DNA from: Herbaspirillum sp.
Lineage (GTDB): Bacteria; Pseudomonadota; Gammaproteobacteria; Burkholderiales; Burkholderiaceae_D
Assembly: GCA_028292625.1 (NCBI GenBank)
Contig: JAQGLY010000031.1
Location: forward strand, 1-64,000
Reading direction: 5' to 3'
DNA length: 64,000 bases
Of the stretch, positions 48,957 through 58,800 are shown one piece after another. The notes under the pieces were generated by a model. That model was not told the origin of the DNA. It ran no database searches and saw only the letters and a program-made list of their open reading frames with translations. Position 1 is the stretch's first letter, and each line of letters starts with the position of its first letter. Both the position numbers and the translations under genes were made by a program.

Positions 48957-50225
48957 ATGCCATCTTCCCTTAGCGCGCCGTCCACATCCATATTGCAGTA
49001 TCGCCATTTCCGTTTTTTCTGGTGCGCGCGGGCGGCGTCGACCATCGCGCTGCAAATGCAGATCGTGGCGGTCGCCTGGCAGGTGTATCAATTGACCGGC
49101 AGCGCCTTCGATCTGGGCTTGGTCGGACTGGTGCAATTCATCCCGTCGATCTTCCTGGTGTTCATCGTGGGCCACATCGCCGATCGCTACGACCGGCGGC
49201 GGATCGCGATGTTTTGCGTATTGCTGGAGGGGACTTGCGCGCTGACCCTGGCCATCGGCAGCGCGGGCGGCTGGCTGAACAAGGAAGTGATCTTTGCGGT
49301 GGTGTTCATGATCGGCGTTGGCCGCGCATTCAGCATGCCGATCATGTCGACGCTGGTGTCGGCGCTGGTGCCGCCGGCGGTGCTGCCGCGCGCGATCGCT
49401 ACCTTTGCGTCGGCCACGCAGTTCGCGGTGATTATCGGCCCGGCGCTGGGCGGCCTGTTATATGTGTTCGGCGCGGGCGCGGTCTACGCCAGCAGTTGCG
49501 CGCTGTTCTTTTTATCCTCCTTCCTGATTTCCCGGATCCGCATCGAACGGCCGGTCACGGCCAAGGCGCCGGTGACGATGAAGTCGCTGTTTGCCGGCAT
49601 CGGATTTATTCGCAGCCGTCCCGCCATCTTCGGCGCGGTTTCGCTGGCTCTGTTTGCGGTCCTTCTGGGCGGCGCGACGGCGCTGCTGCCGATTTATGCG
49701 CACGATATTTTGCATACCGGTTCGGTCGGCCTGGGCTTGCTGCGCTCGGCGCCGGCGGTCGGCGCGCTGTGCATAGGCGTGTATCTGGCGAGGCATCCGC
49801 TGAAAAACCGGATCGGCCGCACCATGTATATCGGGGTCGGCATTTACGGCCTGGCGACCGTGGTGTTTGCGGTATCGCACTGGTTTCTTCTGTCGCTGCT
49901 GATGCTGGTGGTGCTGGGGGCAGCCGACATGATCAGCGTGGTGGTGCGTTCATCGTTCGTGCAATTGCAGACGCCGGACGCGATGCGCGGCAGGGTCGGC
50001 GCGGTCAATTCGGTGTTCGTCGGCACCTCGAATCAGCTGGGCGAATTCGAGTCCGGCGTGATGGCGGCCTGGCTGGGCGCGGTGCCGGCGGTGGTGGTCG
50101 GCGGCCTCGGCACGTTGATTGTCGTGCTGTTGTGGATTCGGGTGTTCCCCGAATTATTCAATGTGGACAGACTGACCCCCATCGAAGACCACGAGACGGC
50201 CTCGGCCGTGCAGAAGGCGGCCTGA
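48957..50225 (+). CDS. MFS transporter (EntS-like exporter)
   Basis: From ATG 48957 this is a 422-residue protein with 12 predicted membrane helices. The N-terminal YRHFRFFWCARAASTIALQM and QIVAVAWQVYQLTGSAFDLG resemble the MFS_3/EntS group that exports siderophores and drugs; motif A-like DRYDRRRIAMF is present between helices 2 and 3. A longer frame from 48879 lacks family similarity. The palindrome upstream suggests repressor control. The substrate is unknown. Its end is convergent with a peptide-binding protein gene. Confidence 0.85.
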   Translation: MPSSLSAPSTSILQYRHFRFFWCARAASTIALQMQIVAVAWQVYQLTGSAFDLGLVGLVQFIPSIFLVFIVGHIADRYDRRRIAMFCVLLEGTCALTLAIGSAGGWLNKEVIFAVVFMIGVGRAFSMPIMSTLVSALVPPAVLPRAIATFASATQFAVIIGPALGGLLYVFGAGAVYASSCALFFLSSFLISRIRIERPVTAKAPVTMKSLFAGIGFIRSRPAIFGAVSLALFAVLLGGATALLPIYAHDILHTGSVGLGLLRSAPAVGALCIGVYLARHPLKNRIGRTMYIGVGIYGLATVVFAVSHWFLLSLLMLVVLGAADMISVVVRSSFVQLQTPDAMRGRVGAVNSVFVGTSNQLGEFESGVMAAWLGAVPAVVVGGLGTLIVVLLWIRVFPELFNVDRLTPIEDHETASAVQKAA

Positions 50226-50249
50226 GACGTACTAGTGGACCAGGGCTGC

Positions 50250-51854
50250 CTAGGGCTGCGGATGAAACTGATGCGCCAGCGTGAATTCGTCGATACGCGG
50301 TATGTAGGTCAGGCCCTTGCGCATGGCCCAGGTCGCGTATTGATGATGCAGCGGTATCACCGCGTAATCCTGTAAGGCCACGGTTGCCGCCTGCTCGGCG
50401 AATTGCGCGCGCTGTTTTTCATCGACCGACGCCAGCGACGATCGCACCAGTTTATCCACATTCGGGTTGCTGTATTTCCCCCAGTTCCAGGTGCCCCAGC
50501 CGGTCGCCGGATCGGCAGTGCCGACCAGCGTGCGCAGGCCGAAGTCGCCGGCCAATGTGCCCCAGCCCAACAATGCCATGCTGAAGGCGCCGTTGCGCGC
50601 CTTGCCGAAATACACCGACAGCGGCAGGGTCTCCACCTTGGTGGCGATGCCGATGCGGCTCAGGAATTGGGCCACGGTTTGCGCCACGCGTTCATCATTG
50701 ATATAGCGATTGTTGGGGCCGTGCAGCGTCAGATTGAAGCCGTTCGGATAACCGGCCGCGGCCAGCAGCTTTTTCGCGCCTTCGGGATCGTATTGTTCGA
50801 CTTTCAATGCATTTGAATAGCCGAGAATGCCGGGCGCGACGATGTTCGATGCGGGGACGCCGAGGCCGTCCAGCACGCGCTCGGCCATCAGCGGGCGATT
50901 GATCGCTTTCGAAATGGCCTGCCGCACGCGGATATCTTTCAGTGGGTTCCTGGTCAGCGGCTTGCCGTCTTTATCGGTGATGTCCGGCGTCACATCGCGC
51001 GATTGATCCAGCGTCCAGAAAATGGTGCGCCACGAGGTTTTCTGCACCACGACGAATTTGGGATCGCTCTTGAGCCGGGAGACATCGGCCGGCGGCACGT
51101 TTTCGATGGCGTCCACTTCGCCGGCCAGCAGCGCGGCCAGCCGCGCGCCGTCGGAGGTCATGATGCGGAAGGTGACTTTATCCCAATCCGGTTTCGGGCC
51201 CCAATACGCATCGTTACGCACCAGGATAATGCGGTCGCCGCGGGTAAAGCTGGAGAACTTGAACGGGCCGGTGCCGATCAGCGCCTTGCCGCTGTTGAAA
51301 TCTTCCTGTGTTGCATGTTCCGCGGCCTTTTTGGAAACGATGAAGATGGTGCTGACGTCCAGCGGCAGCGCGCCGTACGGCGTCGCGGTTTTCAGGCGCA
51401 GGGTATACGGATCGACGATCTGCTTGCCGACGATCTGTTTGGTGTAACTGGTGAACGGGCCGGGACTGTTGATCAGCGTGGCCGGACGGTCCAGCGAAAA
51501 CACCACGTCCGCGGCGGTCATCTCGGACCCGTCGTGGAATTTCACGCCGCGCCGCAGCTTGAATTCCCAGGTGGTGGCGTCGACCGCGCGCCACGCCGTC
51601 GCCAGCCCCGGCACCAGATGGCCGTTCGGATCCACGTTGATCAGCGCATCGAACAAATGCGTGGCCAGCGACACATTCGGCGCGATGTTGTTGAAGTGCG
51701 GATCCAGCGTCGACACGTCGGCAAACAGGCCGATCTTCAGTTCGGCGGCATGGGCGGTCGGGACGGCCGCCGACATGGCCAGCAACAACGATGCCGAAGC
51801 GGCCAGCGCCATTCCGCATAAATGCCGACGCAACGAACGGGTGATGAAATGCAT
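50250..51854 (-). CDS. peptide ABC transporter substrate-binding protein (SBP family 5)
   Basis: The 534-residue precursor starts at ATG 51854 with GGAG 8 nt upstream; an ATG nine codons earlier (51881) is possible but has no ribosome site. It has a signal peptide ending AHA, ELKIGLFADVSTLDPHFNN as the mature start, and the family motif WEFKLRRGVKFHDGSEMTAADV. Family 5 proteins deliver oligopeptides, nickel or glutathione to ABC permeases. No permease or ATPase gene is adjacent, so it is an orphan whose partner lies elsewhere. Confidence 0.9.
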   Translation of the reverse strand: MHFITRSLRRHLCGMALAASASLLLAMSAAVPTAHAAELKIGLFADVSTLDPHFNNIAPNVSLATHLFDALINVDPNGHLVPGLATAWRAVDATTWEFKLRRGVKFHDGSEMTAADVVFSLDRPATLINSPGPFTSYTKQIVGKQIVDPYTLRLKTATPYGALPLDVSTIFIVSKKAAEHATQEDFNSGKALIGTGPFKFSSFTRGDRIILVRNDAYWGPKPDWDKVTFRIMTSDGARLAALLAGEVDAIENVPPADVSRLKSDPKFVVVQKTSWRTIFWTLDQSRDVTPDITDKDGKPLTRNPLKDIRVRQAISKAINRPLMAERVLDGLGVPASNIVAPGILGYSNALKVEQYDPEGAKKLLAAAGYPNGFNLTLHGPNNRYINDERVAQTVAQFLSRIGIATKVETLPLSVYFGKARNGAFSMALLGWGTLAGDFGLRTLVGTADPATGWGTWNWGKYSNPNVDKLVRSSLASVDEKQRAQFAEQAATVALQDYAVIPLHHQYATWAMRKGLTYIPRIDEFTLAHQFHPQP

Positions 51855-52041
51855 AAGTGAACTCCGGACTGATTTGAGCATGGATGATAAGTCATTCGCC
51901 GGCGGTGCGGGAAGCTATGGATATTTTTGAAAAGATCTGACCGCGGGCATTGAATGGTTTTTGCGGCCGGGGTACTTTCGGCAAGAATTGCTTCCCAATG
52001 CGATAATTCCATCCATTCCCAACTCCTCTCCTGGATATCAA

Positions 52042-53148
52042 ATGAAGACAAAAGCTGCTGTGGCGTGGAAAGCCGGTCAAGCGTTGACGATTGAAGAAGT
52101 CGAACTGGGCGGTCCGCGCGCCGGCGAGGTGCTGGTCGAAATCAAGGCGACCGGTATCTGCCACACCGATTATTACACGCTGTCCGGCGCCGATCCGGAA
52201 GGCATTTTCCCCGCCATCCTCGGCCATGAAGGCGCCGGTGTGGTGGTCGACGTCGGACCCGGCGTGAAGTCGCTGAAAAAAGACGATCACGTGATTCCGC
52301 TGTACACGCCCGAATGCCGCGAATGCAAATTCTGCCTGTCGCAGAAGACCAATCTGTGCCAGGCCATCCGCGGTACGCAGGGCCGCGGCCTGATGCCGGA
52401 TGCGACCAGCCGTTTTTCGATAGACGGCAAACCGATTTTCCATTACATGGGAACCTCGACTTTTTCCAATTACATCGTGGTGCCGGAAATCGCCCTCGCG
52501 AAAATCCGTGAAGACGCGCCGTTCGACAAGGTCTGCTACATCGGTTGCGGCGTCACTACCGGCGTCGGCGCGGTGCTGTTTACGGCCAAGGTAGAAGCCG
52601 GCGCGAATGTGGTGGTGTTCGGCCTGGGCGGGATCGGCCTGAACGTGATCCAGGCCGCGCGCATGGTCGGCGCGGACAAGATCATCGGCGTCGATCTGAA
52701 TCCGGAACGCGAAGCGATGGCGCGCAAATTCGGTATGACGCATTTCATCAATGCCAAGACCAGCAAGAACGTGGTCGACGAAATCATCGGGTTGACCGAC
52801 GGCGGCGCCGATTACAGTTTCGAATGCATCGGTAATGTGAATACGATGCGGCAGGCGCTGGAATGCTGTCATAAGGGCTGGGGGCAGTCGATCGTGATCG
52901 GCGTGGCGGCGGCTGGACAGGAAATCAGCACCCGTCCGTTCCAGTTGGTGACCGGCCGGGTATGGAAAGGTTCCGCCTTCGGCGGCGCGCGCGGCCGCAC
53001 CGACGTGCCGAAAATCGTCGATTGGTATATGGACGGCAAATTGAACATCGACGATCTGATCACGCACAAGCTGGCGCTGGCGGACATCAACCAGGGCTTC
53101 GACCTGATGAAAAGCGGCGAATCGATTCGCTCAGTGGTGGAGTTCTGA
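52042..53148 (+). CDS. frmA: S-(hydroxymethyl)glutathione dehydrogenase / class III alcohol dehydrogenase
   Basis: The 368-residue zinc enzyme oxidises S-hydroxymethylglutathione, formed from formaldehyde and glutathione, using NAD. It has the catalytic zinc region [17 protein letters not shown] and GHEGAGVV, the structural zinc loop [16 protein letters not shown] and the Rossmann motif [15 protein letters not shown]. The longer frame from 51961 starts in untranslated sequence. The 187-bp gap to the divergent SBP shows a GATAAT (52002-52007) with a poor -35. It is followed after 1 bp by fghA. Confidence 0.97.
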   Translation: MKTKAAVAWKAGQALTIEEVELGGPRAGEVLVEIKATGICHTDYYTLSGADPEGIFPAILGHEGAGVVVDVGPGVKSLKKDDHVIPLYTPECRECKFCLSQKTNLCQAIRGTQGRGLMPDATSRFSIDGKPIFHYMGTSTFSNYIVVPEIALAKIREDAPFDKVCYIGCGVTTGVGAVLFTAKVEAGANVVVFGLGGIGLNVIQAARMVGADKIIGVDLNPEREAMARKFGMTHFINAKTSKNVVDEIIGLTDGGADYSFECIGNVNTMRQALECCHKGWGQSIVIGVAAAGQEISTRPFQLVTGRVWKGSAFGGARGRTDVPKIVDWYMDGKLNIDDLITHKLALADINQGFDLMKSGESIRSVVEF

Positions 53149-53149
53149 C

Positions 53150-54007
53150 ATGATGATGAGAACCACCAGCGAACATCGCTGTTTCGGCGGCGTACAGGGC
53201 TTTTACCGGCATGCGTCGGAAGTCATCGGTGCGCCGATGCGGTTTTCCGTATATCGGCCGCCGCAGGCGGTGCAGGGGCAGGGGCCGGTGCCGGTATTGT
53301 TTTTTCTGGCGGGCCTGACCTGCACCGAAGAGACCTTCATGATGAAGGGCGGCGCGCAACGTTACGCCGCCGAGCACGGCGTCATTCTGGTGGCCCCGGA
53401 TACCAGTGCGCGCAATACCGGCATCGCCGGGGCCAAGGATGCGTGGGATTTCGGCGAAGGCGCCGGATTCTATCTGGATGCGACGCAGGCGCCGTGGGAG
53501 CAATCTTTTCGGATGGAAAGTTATATCGTCGGCGAACTGCTGCCGCTGGTGCTCAAGTATTCCGGCGCGCGCGGCGGCAAGGTCGGCGTCTTCGGTCATT
53601 CAATGGGCGGCCACGGCGCATTGACGCTGGCCTTGCGCCATCCGGAGGTATTTCATTCGGTATCGGCGTTCGCGCCGATTACCTCGCCTTCGCAATGCCC
53701 ATGGGGACAAAAAGCGTTCAGCGCTTATCTGGGCGGCGACCGCGAGACCTGGCGCGCGCATGACGCCTCGCAATTGATGGCCGCGCGAACCACGGCGTTG
53801 CTGCCGCGGATATTGATCGATCAGGGGTTGGACGATCAATATCTGCAGACGCAATTAATGCCGGAGCAATTCGAAGCCGCATGCGAAAAAGCCGGCCAGC
53901 CGCTGACCCTGCGCTGTCATGAGGGCTACGACCACAATTATTATTTCATCTCCAGTTTCATGCAGGATCATCTGGCGTTTCATGCGGAGCAATTGCAGCA
54001 GCGCTGA
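53150..54007 (+). CDS. fghA: S-formylglutathione hydrolase
   Basis: FghA hydrolyses S-formylglutathione to formate and glutathione, completing formaldehyde detoxification started by FrmA. The 285-residue esterase-D protein has LTCTEETFMMKGGAQRYAAE, the nucleophile in GHSMGGHGALT, and a catalytic Asp/His with CHEGYDHNYYFI at the end. It directly follows frmA and ends in a strong terminator. Confidence 0.97.
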   Translation: MMMRTTSEHRCFGGVQGFYRHASEVIGAPMRFSVYRPPQAVQGQGPVPVLFFLAGLTCTEETFMMKGGAQRYAAEHGVILVAPDTSARNTGIAGAKDAWDFGEGAGFYLDATQAPWEQSFRMESYIVGELLPLVLKYSGARGGKVGVFGHSMGGHGALTLALRHPEVFHSVSAFAPITSPSQCPWGQKAFSAYLGGDRETWRAHDASQLMAARTTALLPRILIDQGLDDQYLQTQLMPEQFEAACEKAGQPLTLRCHEGYDHNYYFISSFMQDHLAFHAEQLQQR

Positions 54008-54040
54008 ACAGCAAGGCATGGCGCAAGCCGCCGATTTTCG

Positions 54041-54076
54041 AAAACGCCGACGGTTAATTGCCGTCGGCGTTTTTTT
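54041..54076 (+). terminator. intrinsic terminator after fghA
   Basis: AAAACGCCGACGG and the complementary CCGTCGGCGTTTTTTT enclose a short TTAATTG loop. Confidence 0.92.
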
Positions 54077-54127
54077 GCGTCGGTGCGCCGCTTGAGTAAG
54101 ACGGCGGCGTAAGCCATAGCCGTCCAC

Positions 54128-54163
54128 AAAAAAACAGCGCCGTTCGGACAAGGCGCTGTTTTT
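54128..54163 (-). terminator. terminator of the efflux operon
   Basis: Seven A, then CAGCGCC and GGCGCTG around a 10-nt loop, and five T; read on the minus strand it ends the MFS gene three bases away. Confidence 0.8.
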
Positions 54164-54165
54164 CG

Positions 54166-55743
54166 CTAGTGCGCGGCAGCGGCGCCCGCCTCGGCGCCCC
54201 CGTCGGCCGATTGGGGAGTTTTGGCTGGTTTGGTAATCCAGATAAACGGAATGATGACGATAAAGATCACCGCCGAAATCCAGAAAATATCGTTCAATCC
54301 TATCATCGCGGCCTGCGCCGACAAATTGCGTTCGATCATGCCCAGCGTTTGCGCCTGATCCAGGCCCAGCAGATTGCGGATGCCGTCTATCGTCTGTTGC
54401 AACGCAGGGCTGTAAGGGGTGGCGTGTTCGGTCAGTTGCGCATGATGCAGGATGGTACGGTTGTTCCACGCGGTGGATGCGACCGAGGTGCCGACCGCGC
54501 CGAAGAACACGCGCACGAAACTCGACAATCCGGCCGCCGCCGGAATCTTGTCGGGCGGCAGGCCGGACAACAGCACCACCGTCAGCGGCACGAAGAACAG
54601 GGCCATCGGAATCCCCTGCAGCAACGTGGGCAGGATCACGTGGAAAGAGTCGATCTCAAGGTTGAAGCGCGAGCGCATGTAGAAAATAATCGCGAACCCG
54701 ATAAACGCCGCCGTCGCCACCCAGCGCGCATCCATGCGCGGCAAAAATTTTCCGACAAAGGGCATCAAAATGACCGCAAAAATGCCGATCGGCGCGGTGG
54801 CCAGTCCGGCATCGATGGAGCGGTAGCCGAGATATTGCTGCATCCATTGCGGCAACAGCACCAGATTGCCGAAAAATACGCCATAGCCGATGGAAATGGC
54901 CAGCACGCCGCCGGCGAAATTGCGTTTGGTGAACAGGTGCAGATCTACCACGGGATGTTCGTTGTTCAATTCCCATATAACGAAATACGCAAAACTGACC
55001 GCCGCCACGATGGCCAGCGTGACGATCGTCGGCGACGCAAACCAGTCCAGATCCTTGCCCTTGTCGAGCATGATCTGCAGCGACGCCACCCAGGTGATCA
55101 GCAGCGCGAGGCCGATTTTGTCGATAGGCAGATTGTAGGTCGGCGTTTCGCGCGTGCGGTAAATCGCCAGCGTGATGCCGGCGGCGAGCATCCCGACCGG
55201 AATGTTGATGTAAAAAATCCACGGCCATTTATAGGCGTCGGTGATCCATCCGCCCAGCGCCGGCCCGGCGACCGGCGCGACCACGGCGGTCATCGACCAT
55301 AAGGCCAGCGCGAACGACGCGCGCGCCTTCGGATACGATCCCAGCAACAGCGCCTGCGACAGGGGCACCATCGGTCCGGCCACCAGCCCCTGCATCACGC
55401 GTGCGCCGAGCAGGATCGGCAGCGTCGGCGCCAGTCCGCACAGCCACGACGCGATCACGAACAGCAGAATCGAGGTGACGAACAGGCGCACCTGGCCGAA
55501 GCGCTGCGTAAGCCAGCCGGTCAGCGGGATCGAAATCGCGTTTGCCGCGGCGAACGAGGTGATGACCCAAGTGCCTTCGTCCACCGATACGCCCATATCG
55601 CCCGAAATGGTCGGGATGGCGACGTTGGCGATCGAGGTGTCGAGCACGTTCATGAACACCGCCAGCGACACCGCGATGGTGCCGAACAGCAGTGTGGCGC
55701 CGGTCAGCGGCGGCGGTGGTGTAAACGGCGGTCTGGTTGCCAT
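54166..55743 (-). CDS. MFS drug efflux permease, DHA2 family (EmrB-like)
   Basis: The 525-residue protein has 14 predicted membrane helices. DHA2 motifs include VFMNVLDTSIANVAIPTISG in helix 1, WVITSFAAANAISIPLTGWL in helix 2 and GPALGGWITDAYKWPWIFYI in the helix 5 region. With the HlyD-type adaptor and NodT-type channel encoded upstream it should form a tripartite pump spanning both membranes, expelling hydrophobic drugs or uncouplers. It is the third gene of the operon and follows the adaptor after 14 bp. Confidence 0.93.
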   Translation of the reverse strand: MATRPPFTPPPPLTGATLLFGTIAVSLAVFMNVLDTSIANVAIPTISGDMGVSVDEGTWVITSFAAANAISIPLTGWLTQRFGQVRLFVTSILLFVIASWLCGLAPTLPILLGARVMQGLVAGPMVPLSQALLLGSYPKARASFALALWSMTAVVAPVAGPALGGWITDAYKWPWIFYINIPVGMLAAGITLAIYRTRETPTYNLPIDKIGLALLITWVASLQIMLDKGKDLDWFASPTIVTLAIVAAVSFAYFVIWELNNEHPVVDLHLFTKRNFAGGVLAISIGYGVFFGNLVLLPQWMQQYLGYRSIDAGLATAPIGIFAVILMPFVGKFLPRMDARWVATAAFIGFAIIFYMRSRFNLEIDSFHVILPTLLQGIPMALFFVPLTVVLLSGLPPDKIPAAAGLSSFVRVFFGAVGTSVASTAWNNRTILHHAQLTEHATPYSPALQQTIDGIRNLLGLDQAQTLGMIERNLSAQAAMIGLNDIFWISAVIFIVIIPFIWITKPAKTPQSADGGAEAGAAAAH

Positions 55744-55757
55744 GGCTGCGCTCTCGG

Positions 55758-57032
55758 TCAGGTGCGCGGCGCGGCGACGGCATTGCCGCCGGCGCCGGCA
55801 CTGCGCTTCATTGCCGCGGTGTCGGCGCCGGCGACGGTACCGGCGCCAGTACCCAGATTGCGGTTGATGATGCCACGCACGATTTCATCGGCTTGCGTAT
55901 TCAGATCCTTGTAGATCGAAGTCTGATAGTCGGTGACTGCCGGCTGCGCCTTGCCTGTGTTGCGCACATCGATGGTGGCTGTGGTGGACAGGCCGATGCG
56001 CAATGGATGGGCCTTGACTTCCTGCGGATCGAGTGTGACCCGCAGCGGCACCCGCTGCACCACCTTGATCCAGTTGCCGGACGCGTTTTGCGCCGGCAGC
56101 AACGAAAACGCGCTGCCGGTGCCGGCCGAGAACCCCTGCACCGTGCCGTGATAGATGACATCCGAGCCGTAGGCATCGGCGGTCACTTCGACCGCCTGGC
56201 CGACGCGGATGTTTTTGAGCTGGCTTTCCTTGAAATTGGCGTCGATCCAGATCTGCTCCAGCGGCACGATGGCCATCATCGGCGTGCCGGCGGCGATGCG
56301 CTGGCCGACCTGGACCGAGCGTTTCGATACAAACCCGGTAATCGGCGCGGATATGCCGACGCGGGAGTAATTCAGATAGGCGGCGCGCACCTGGGAGGCG
56401 GCATTGAGCACATTCGGATGTTCGGTGACGCTGGTTTTGTCGGTCAGCGCGCGGTTGGCGCTCAATGCGGTGCGCGCCTGCTTGAGCGCAGCGGCCGAAG
56501 TCTTGACCGTATCCTGGGCGTGCTTCACGTCTTCCTGCGACACGGTGCCGCTGCCGAGCCCTGCCTGACGGCGACGCAAATCGTCGTTGGCGCGATCCAG
56601 ATTGGTTTCGGCGGCAACGACCGCCGCTTCCAGGCTGTCGTTATTCAAAAACAGCTGGCGCGTCTGCCGCACCGCTTGCGCCAGCGCCGCTTCGGCCTGC
56701 GCCATCGCGACCTGCGCATCGGCGGCATCCAGCTGCACCAGCGGCTGGCCGGCCTGCACGAGTTGCGTATCGTCGGCCTTGATTGCTGTGACGGTGCCGC
56801 CGATTTGCGATGAAATCTGGACCACATTGCCGCCGACATAAGCGTCGTCGGTGGATTCGAAAAAACGCGCGTACAGGAACCAATAGAGGAATAGCGCCAC
56901 GGCAATGACGAGCACGATCAGCGTCAGTATCAATAACTGCCGTTTGCGCTTGCCGTTGCGACTGCCGTTTCCGTTCGCATTCCCATTGGCTCCCGGCGCC
57001 GCCGATGCTTGTTCTGCTTGATTGCCGCTCAT
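55758..57032 (-). CDS. HlyD/EmrA family membrane fusion protein
   Basis: The 424-residue adaptor has a Gly/Asn-rich cytosolic N-terminus (about 1-25), one membrane helix (about 31-53), a biotinyl-lipoyl half with DDAYVGGNVVQISSQIGGTV, a coiled-coil hairpin (about 115-210) and the second lipoyl half with GISAPITGFVSKRSVQVGQRI. It joins the inner-membrane pump to the outer-membrane channel. The C-terminal 50 residues are Ala/Gly-rich and probably disordered. Confidence 0.93.
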   Translation of the reverse strand: MSGNQAEQASAAPGANGNANGNGSRNGKRKRQLLILTLIVLVIAVALFLYWFLYARFFESTDDAYVGGNVVQISSQIGGTVTAIKADDTQLVQAGQPLVQLDAADAQVAMAQAEAALAQAVRQTRQLFLNNDSLEAAVVAAETNLDRANDDLRRRQAGLGSGTVSQEDVKHAQDTVKTSAAALKQARTALSANRALTDKTSVTEHPNVLNAASQVRAAYLNYSRVGISAPITGFVSKRSVQVGQRIAAGTPMMAIVPLEQIWIDANFKESQLKNIRVGQAVEVTADAYGSDVIYHGTVQGFSAGTGSAFSLLPAQNASGNWIKVVQRVPLRVTLDPQEVKAHPLRIGLSTTATIDVRNTGKAQPAVTDYQTSIYKDLNTQADEIVRGIINRNLGTGAGTVAGADTAAMKRSAGAGGNAVAAPRT

Positions 57033-57080
57033 GAATGACTCCGCAATGATTTGACTGATATATGAATTTGGACGAAAGAA

Positions 57081-58598
57081 TTATTGCCGGGCGGCCGGCG
57101 CCGATGCATCGGCAGCATTGGCGCTGGCGGCGTCGGCATCGAGCCCAGCGCTGCGCGCGTCGAAGCCGCCGCCCAGTGCTTTATATAAACCGATCTGCTG
57201 ATTGCGCCTATCGACTTCCAGGCTCAGCAGCATTTGCTGCTGAGCCAGCAGCGTGGTTTCCGCGGCGACCGTGGTGAGCTGCGAGGCCAGGCCCAGGCGA
57301 TAGCGCTCCTGCGCCAGCGCAAATCCGCGTTGCGCGGCGGCCAGCGCTTCGCGCCGGATAGGCAATTGCGCGTCGATCGAATGAATCGCGGCGATCTGTT
57401 GCGCGACGTCGGCATAAGCGTCATTCAAGGTCTGCTTGTAATTGGCGACAGCCAGATCGTAGGCCGCGACCTGGCCTTTCAGGTTGGCGCGCAATGCGCC
57501 GGCGTCGAAAATCGGCAGACTGATGGCGGGGCCGAAGGCAGCGGCGCTGCTGGCTCTGGTAAAAGGATTGTTGTTGAGCAGCGATTCGAAACCGATACTG
57601 GCCGACAGATTGATGTCCGGATAAAAAAGCGCCTTGGCGACCTTGATGCCGCCGCTGGCGGCTTCCACCTGCCAGCGGGCGGCCACGATATCGGGGCGGC
57701 GGCCCAGCAAATCCAGCGGCAGATTGGCGGGCAGCGCCGGCGTGCTCAGCGTTTCGATGCGGGGCCGCTGCAATTGCATGCCGCGGTCCGGACCTTTGCC
57801 GAGCAATGCGCCCAGCTGCTGGCGAATCACTACGATGCGGCCTTCGTTTTCCGCCAATTGCGCGCGGGCGTCGGCCTCGCTGCCGATCGACTGATTGCGT
57901 TCGACCTGGGTATCGAGCCCGTTCTGCACCCGGCTCGCAGTCATTTTTTGCAGCGTACCGCGCTGGACGACGGTGCGGTTCAGGATGTCCTGCAAGGCAT
58001 ATTGCGCCGCCAATTGGTTATAGCTGGCGGCGATCGCGCTGGCCAGCGCCAGACGCGCCTGCTGCGCGCCGGCCTGCGCGGCTTTCTGTTCCGACACGGC
58101 CTGCGCCAGCGCGGCATGGTTTTTGCCCCATAGGTCGAGTTCGTAGCGCAGGCTGATCATGGCGCTCTGGCTGTTGAACCAGCCGCCGCCGTATGGGGGC
58201 GGATAAATCGACGTTGCGGAAAAGCGGTTGCGGATATAGGAGGCGCTGGCGTCGATGGACGGCAGCAACGGCGCGCCGCGTCCTTCGGCGGTGGCGCCGG
58301 CGGCATCGATCCGCGCCTGCGCTTGCTGCAAAGTCGGATTGTTCGCCATCGCTTCGTCGATCAATGCGCTCAGTTGCGGATCGCCGAACTGTGCGACCCA
58401 GTCGGCGCTCGGCCAATTGCCGCCGCCGTCGGCGATGCTTTGCTTAGTGGCGAAGTCGCTCGGCTGCGCGAGCGAACGGCCGTCGCCGATGCCTTTGAAA
58501 CTGGCGCAGCCGGCAATGAGGAGCGCCGACAGCAGGACGATACCGAGCCGGGCCGACGCCAAGCGTGCACGGCGCGGTGTGCGTAAAGTGAAATTCAT
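57081..58598 (-). CDS. efflux outer membrane lipoprotein, NodT/OprM family
   Basis: The 505-residue precursor has a lipoprotein signal peptide with Cys31 in LLIAGC. Two repeats of the TolC/OprM fold follow, with long helices: WVAQFGDPQLSALIDEAM, NNPTLQQAQARIDAA and the motif RPDIVAARWQVEAASGGIKV. It is the first gene of the operon, 48 bp before the adaptor, and is divergent from a TetR regulator. Confidence 0.93.
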   Translation of the reverse strand: MNFTLRTPRRARLASARLGIVLLSALLIAGCASFKGIGDGRSLAQPSDFATKQSIADGGGNWPSADWVAQFGDPQLSALIDEAMANNPTLQQAQARIDAAGATAEGRGAPLLPSIDASASYIRNRFSATSIYPPPYGGGWFNSQSAMISLRYELDLWGKNHAALAQAVSEQKAAQAGAQQARLALASAIAASYNQLAAQYALQDILNRTVVQRGTLQKMTASRVQNGLDTQVERNQSIGSEADARAQLAENEGRIVVIRQQLGALLGKGPDRGMQLQRPRIETLSTPALPANLPLDLLGRRPDIVAARWQVEAASGGIKVAKALFYPDINLSASIGFESLLNNNPFTRASSAAAFGPAISLPIFDAGALRANLKGQVAAYDLAVANYKQTLNDAYADVAQQIAAIHSIDAQLPIRREALAAAQRGFALAQERYRLGLASQLTTVAAETTLLAQQQMLLSLEVDRRNQQIGLYKALGGGFDARSAGLDADAASANAADASAPAARQ

Positions 58599-58699
58599 GA
58601 AACGACTCCGGATGGGCAGGTATTTTTCGTCATGTGGAAAGGTACTATCCGCAGGTTGCCGGGAAGAAATCTCGATCGGATCGGGGGGTCACCATTAGG

Positions 58700-58712
58700 A
58701 CTCGATACGAGT
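58700..58712. promoter_or_regulatory. candidate TetR operator
   Basis: ACTCGATACGAGT is a 13-bp inverted repeat (arms ACTCG/CGAGT) in the gap between the regulator and the efflux operon. A further ACTCG half-site lies at 58734-58738, overlapping the minus-strand -10. A repressor bound here would block the efflux promoter. Confidence 0.5.
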
Positions 58713-58729
58713 AAAAGCTCGGTTTGCGA

Positions 58730-58735
58730 TTATAC
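58730..58735 (-). promoter_or_regulatory. -10 box of the efflux operon
   Basis: A perfect TATAAT on the minus strand, about 130 nt before the NodT-type gene, with no clear -35. The inverted repeat at 58700-58712 lies just downstream of the expected start. Confidence 0.45.
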
Positions 58736-58800
58736 TCGGGAAAACGAATAAAGGCTCCGCACCGAATTTGTCGATATTTTTAAGGCAGGCAATCCACATC

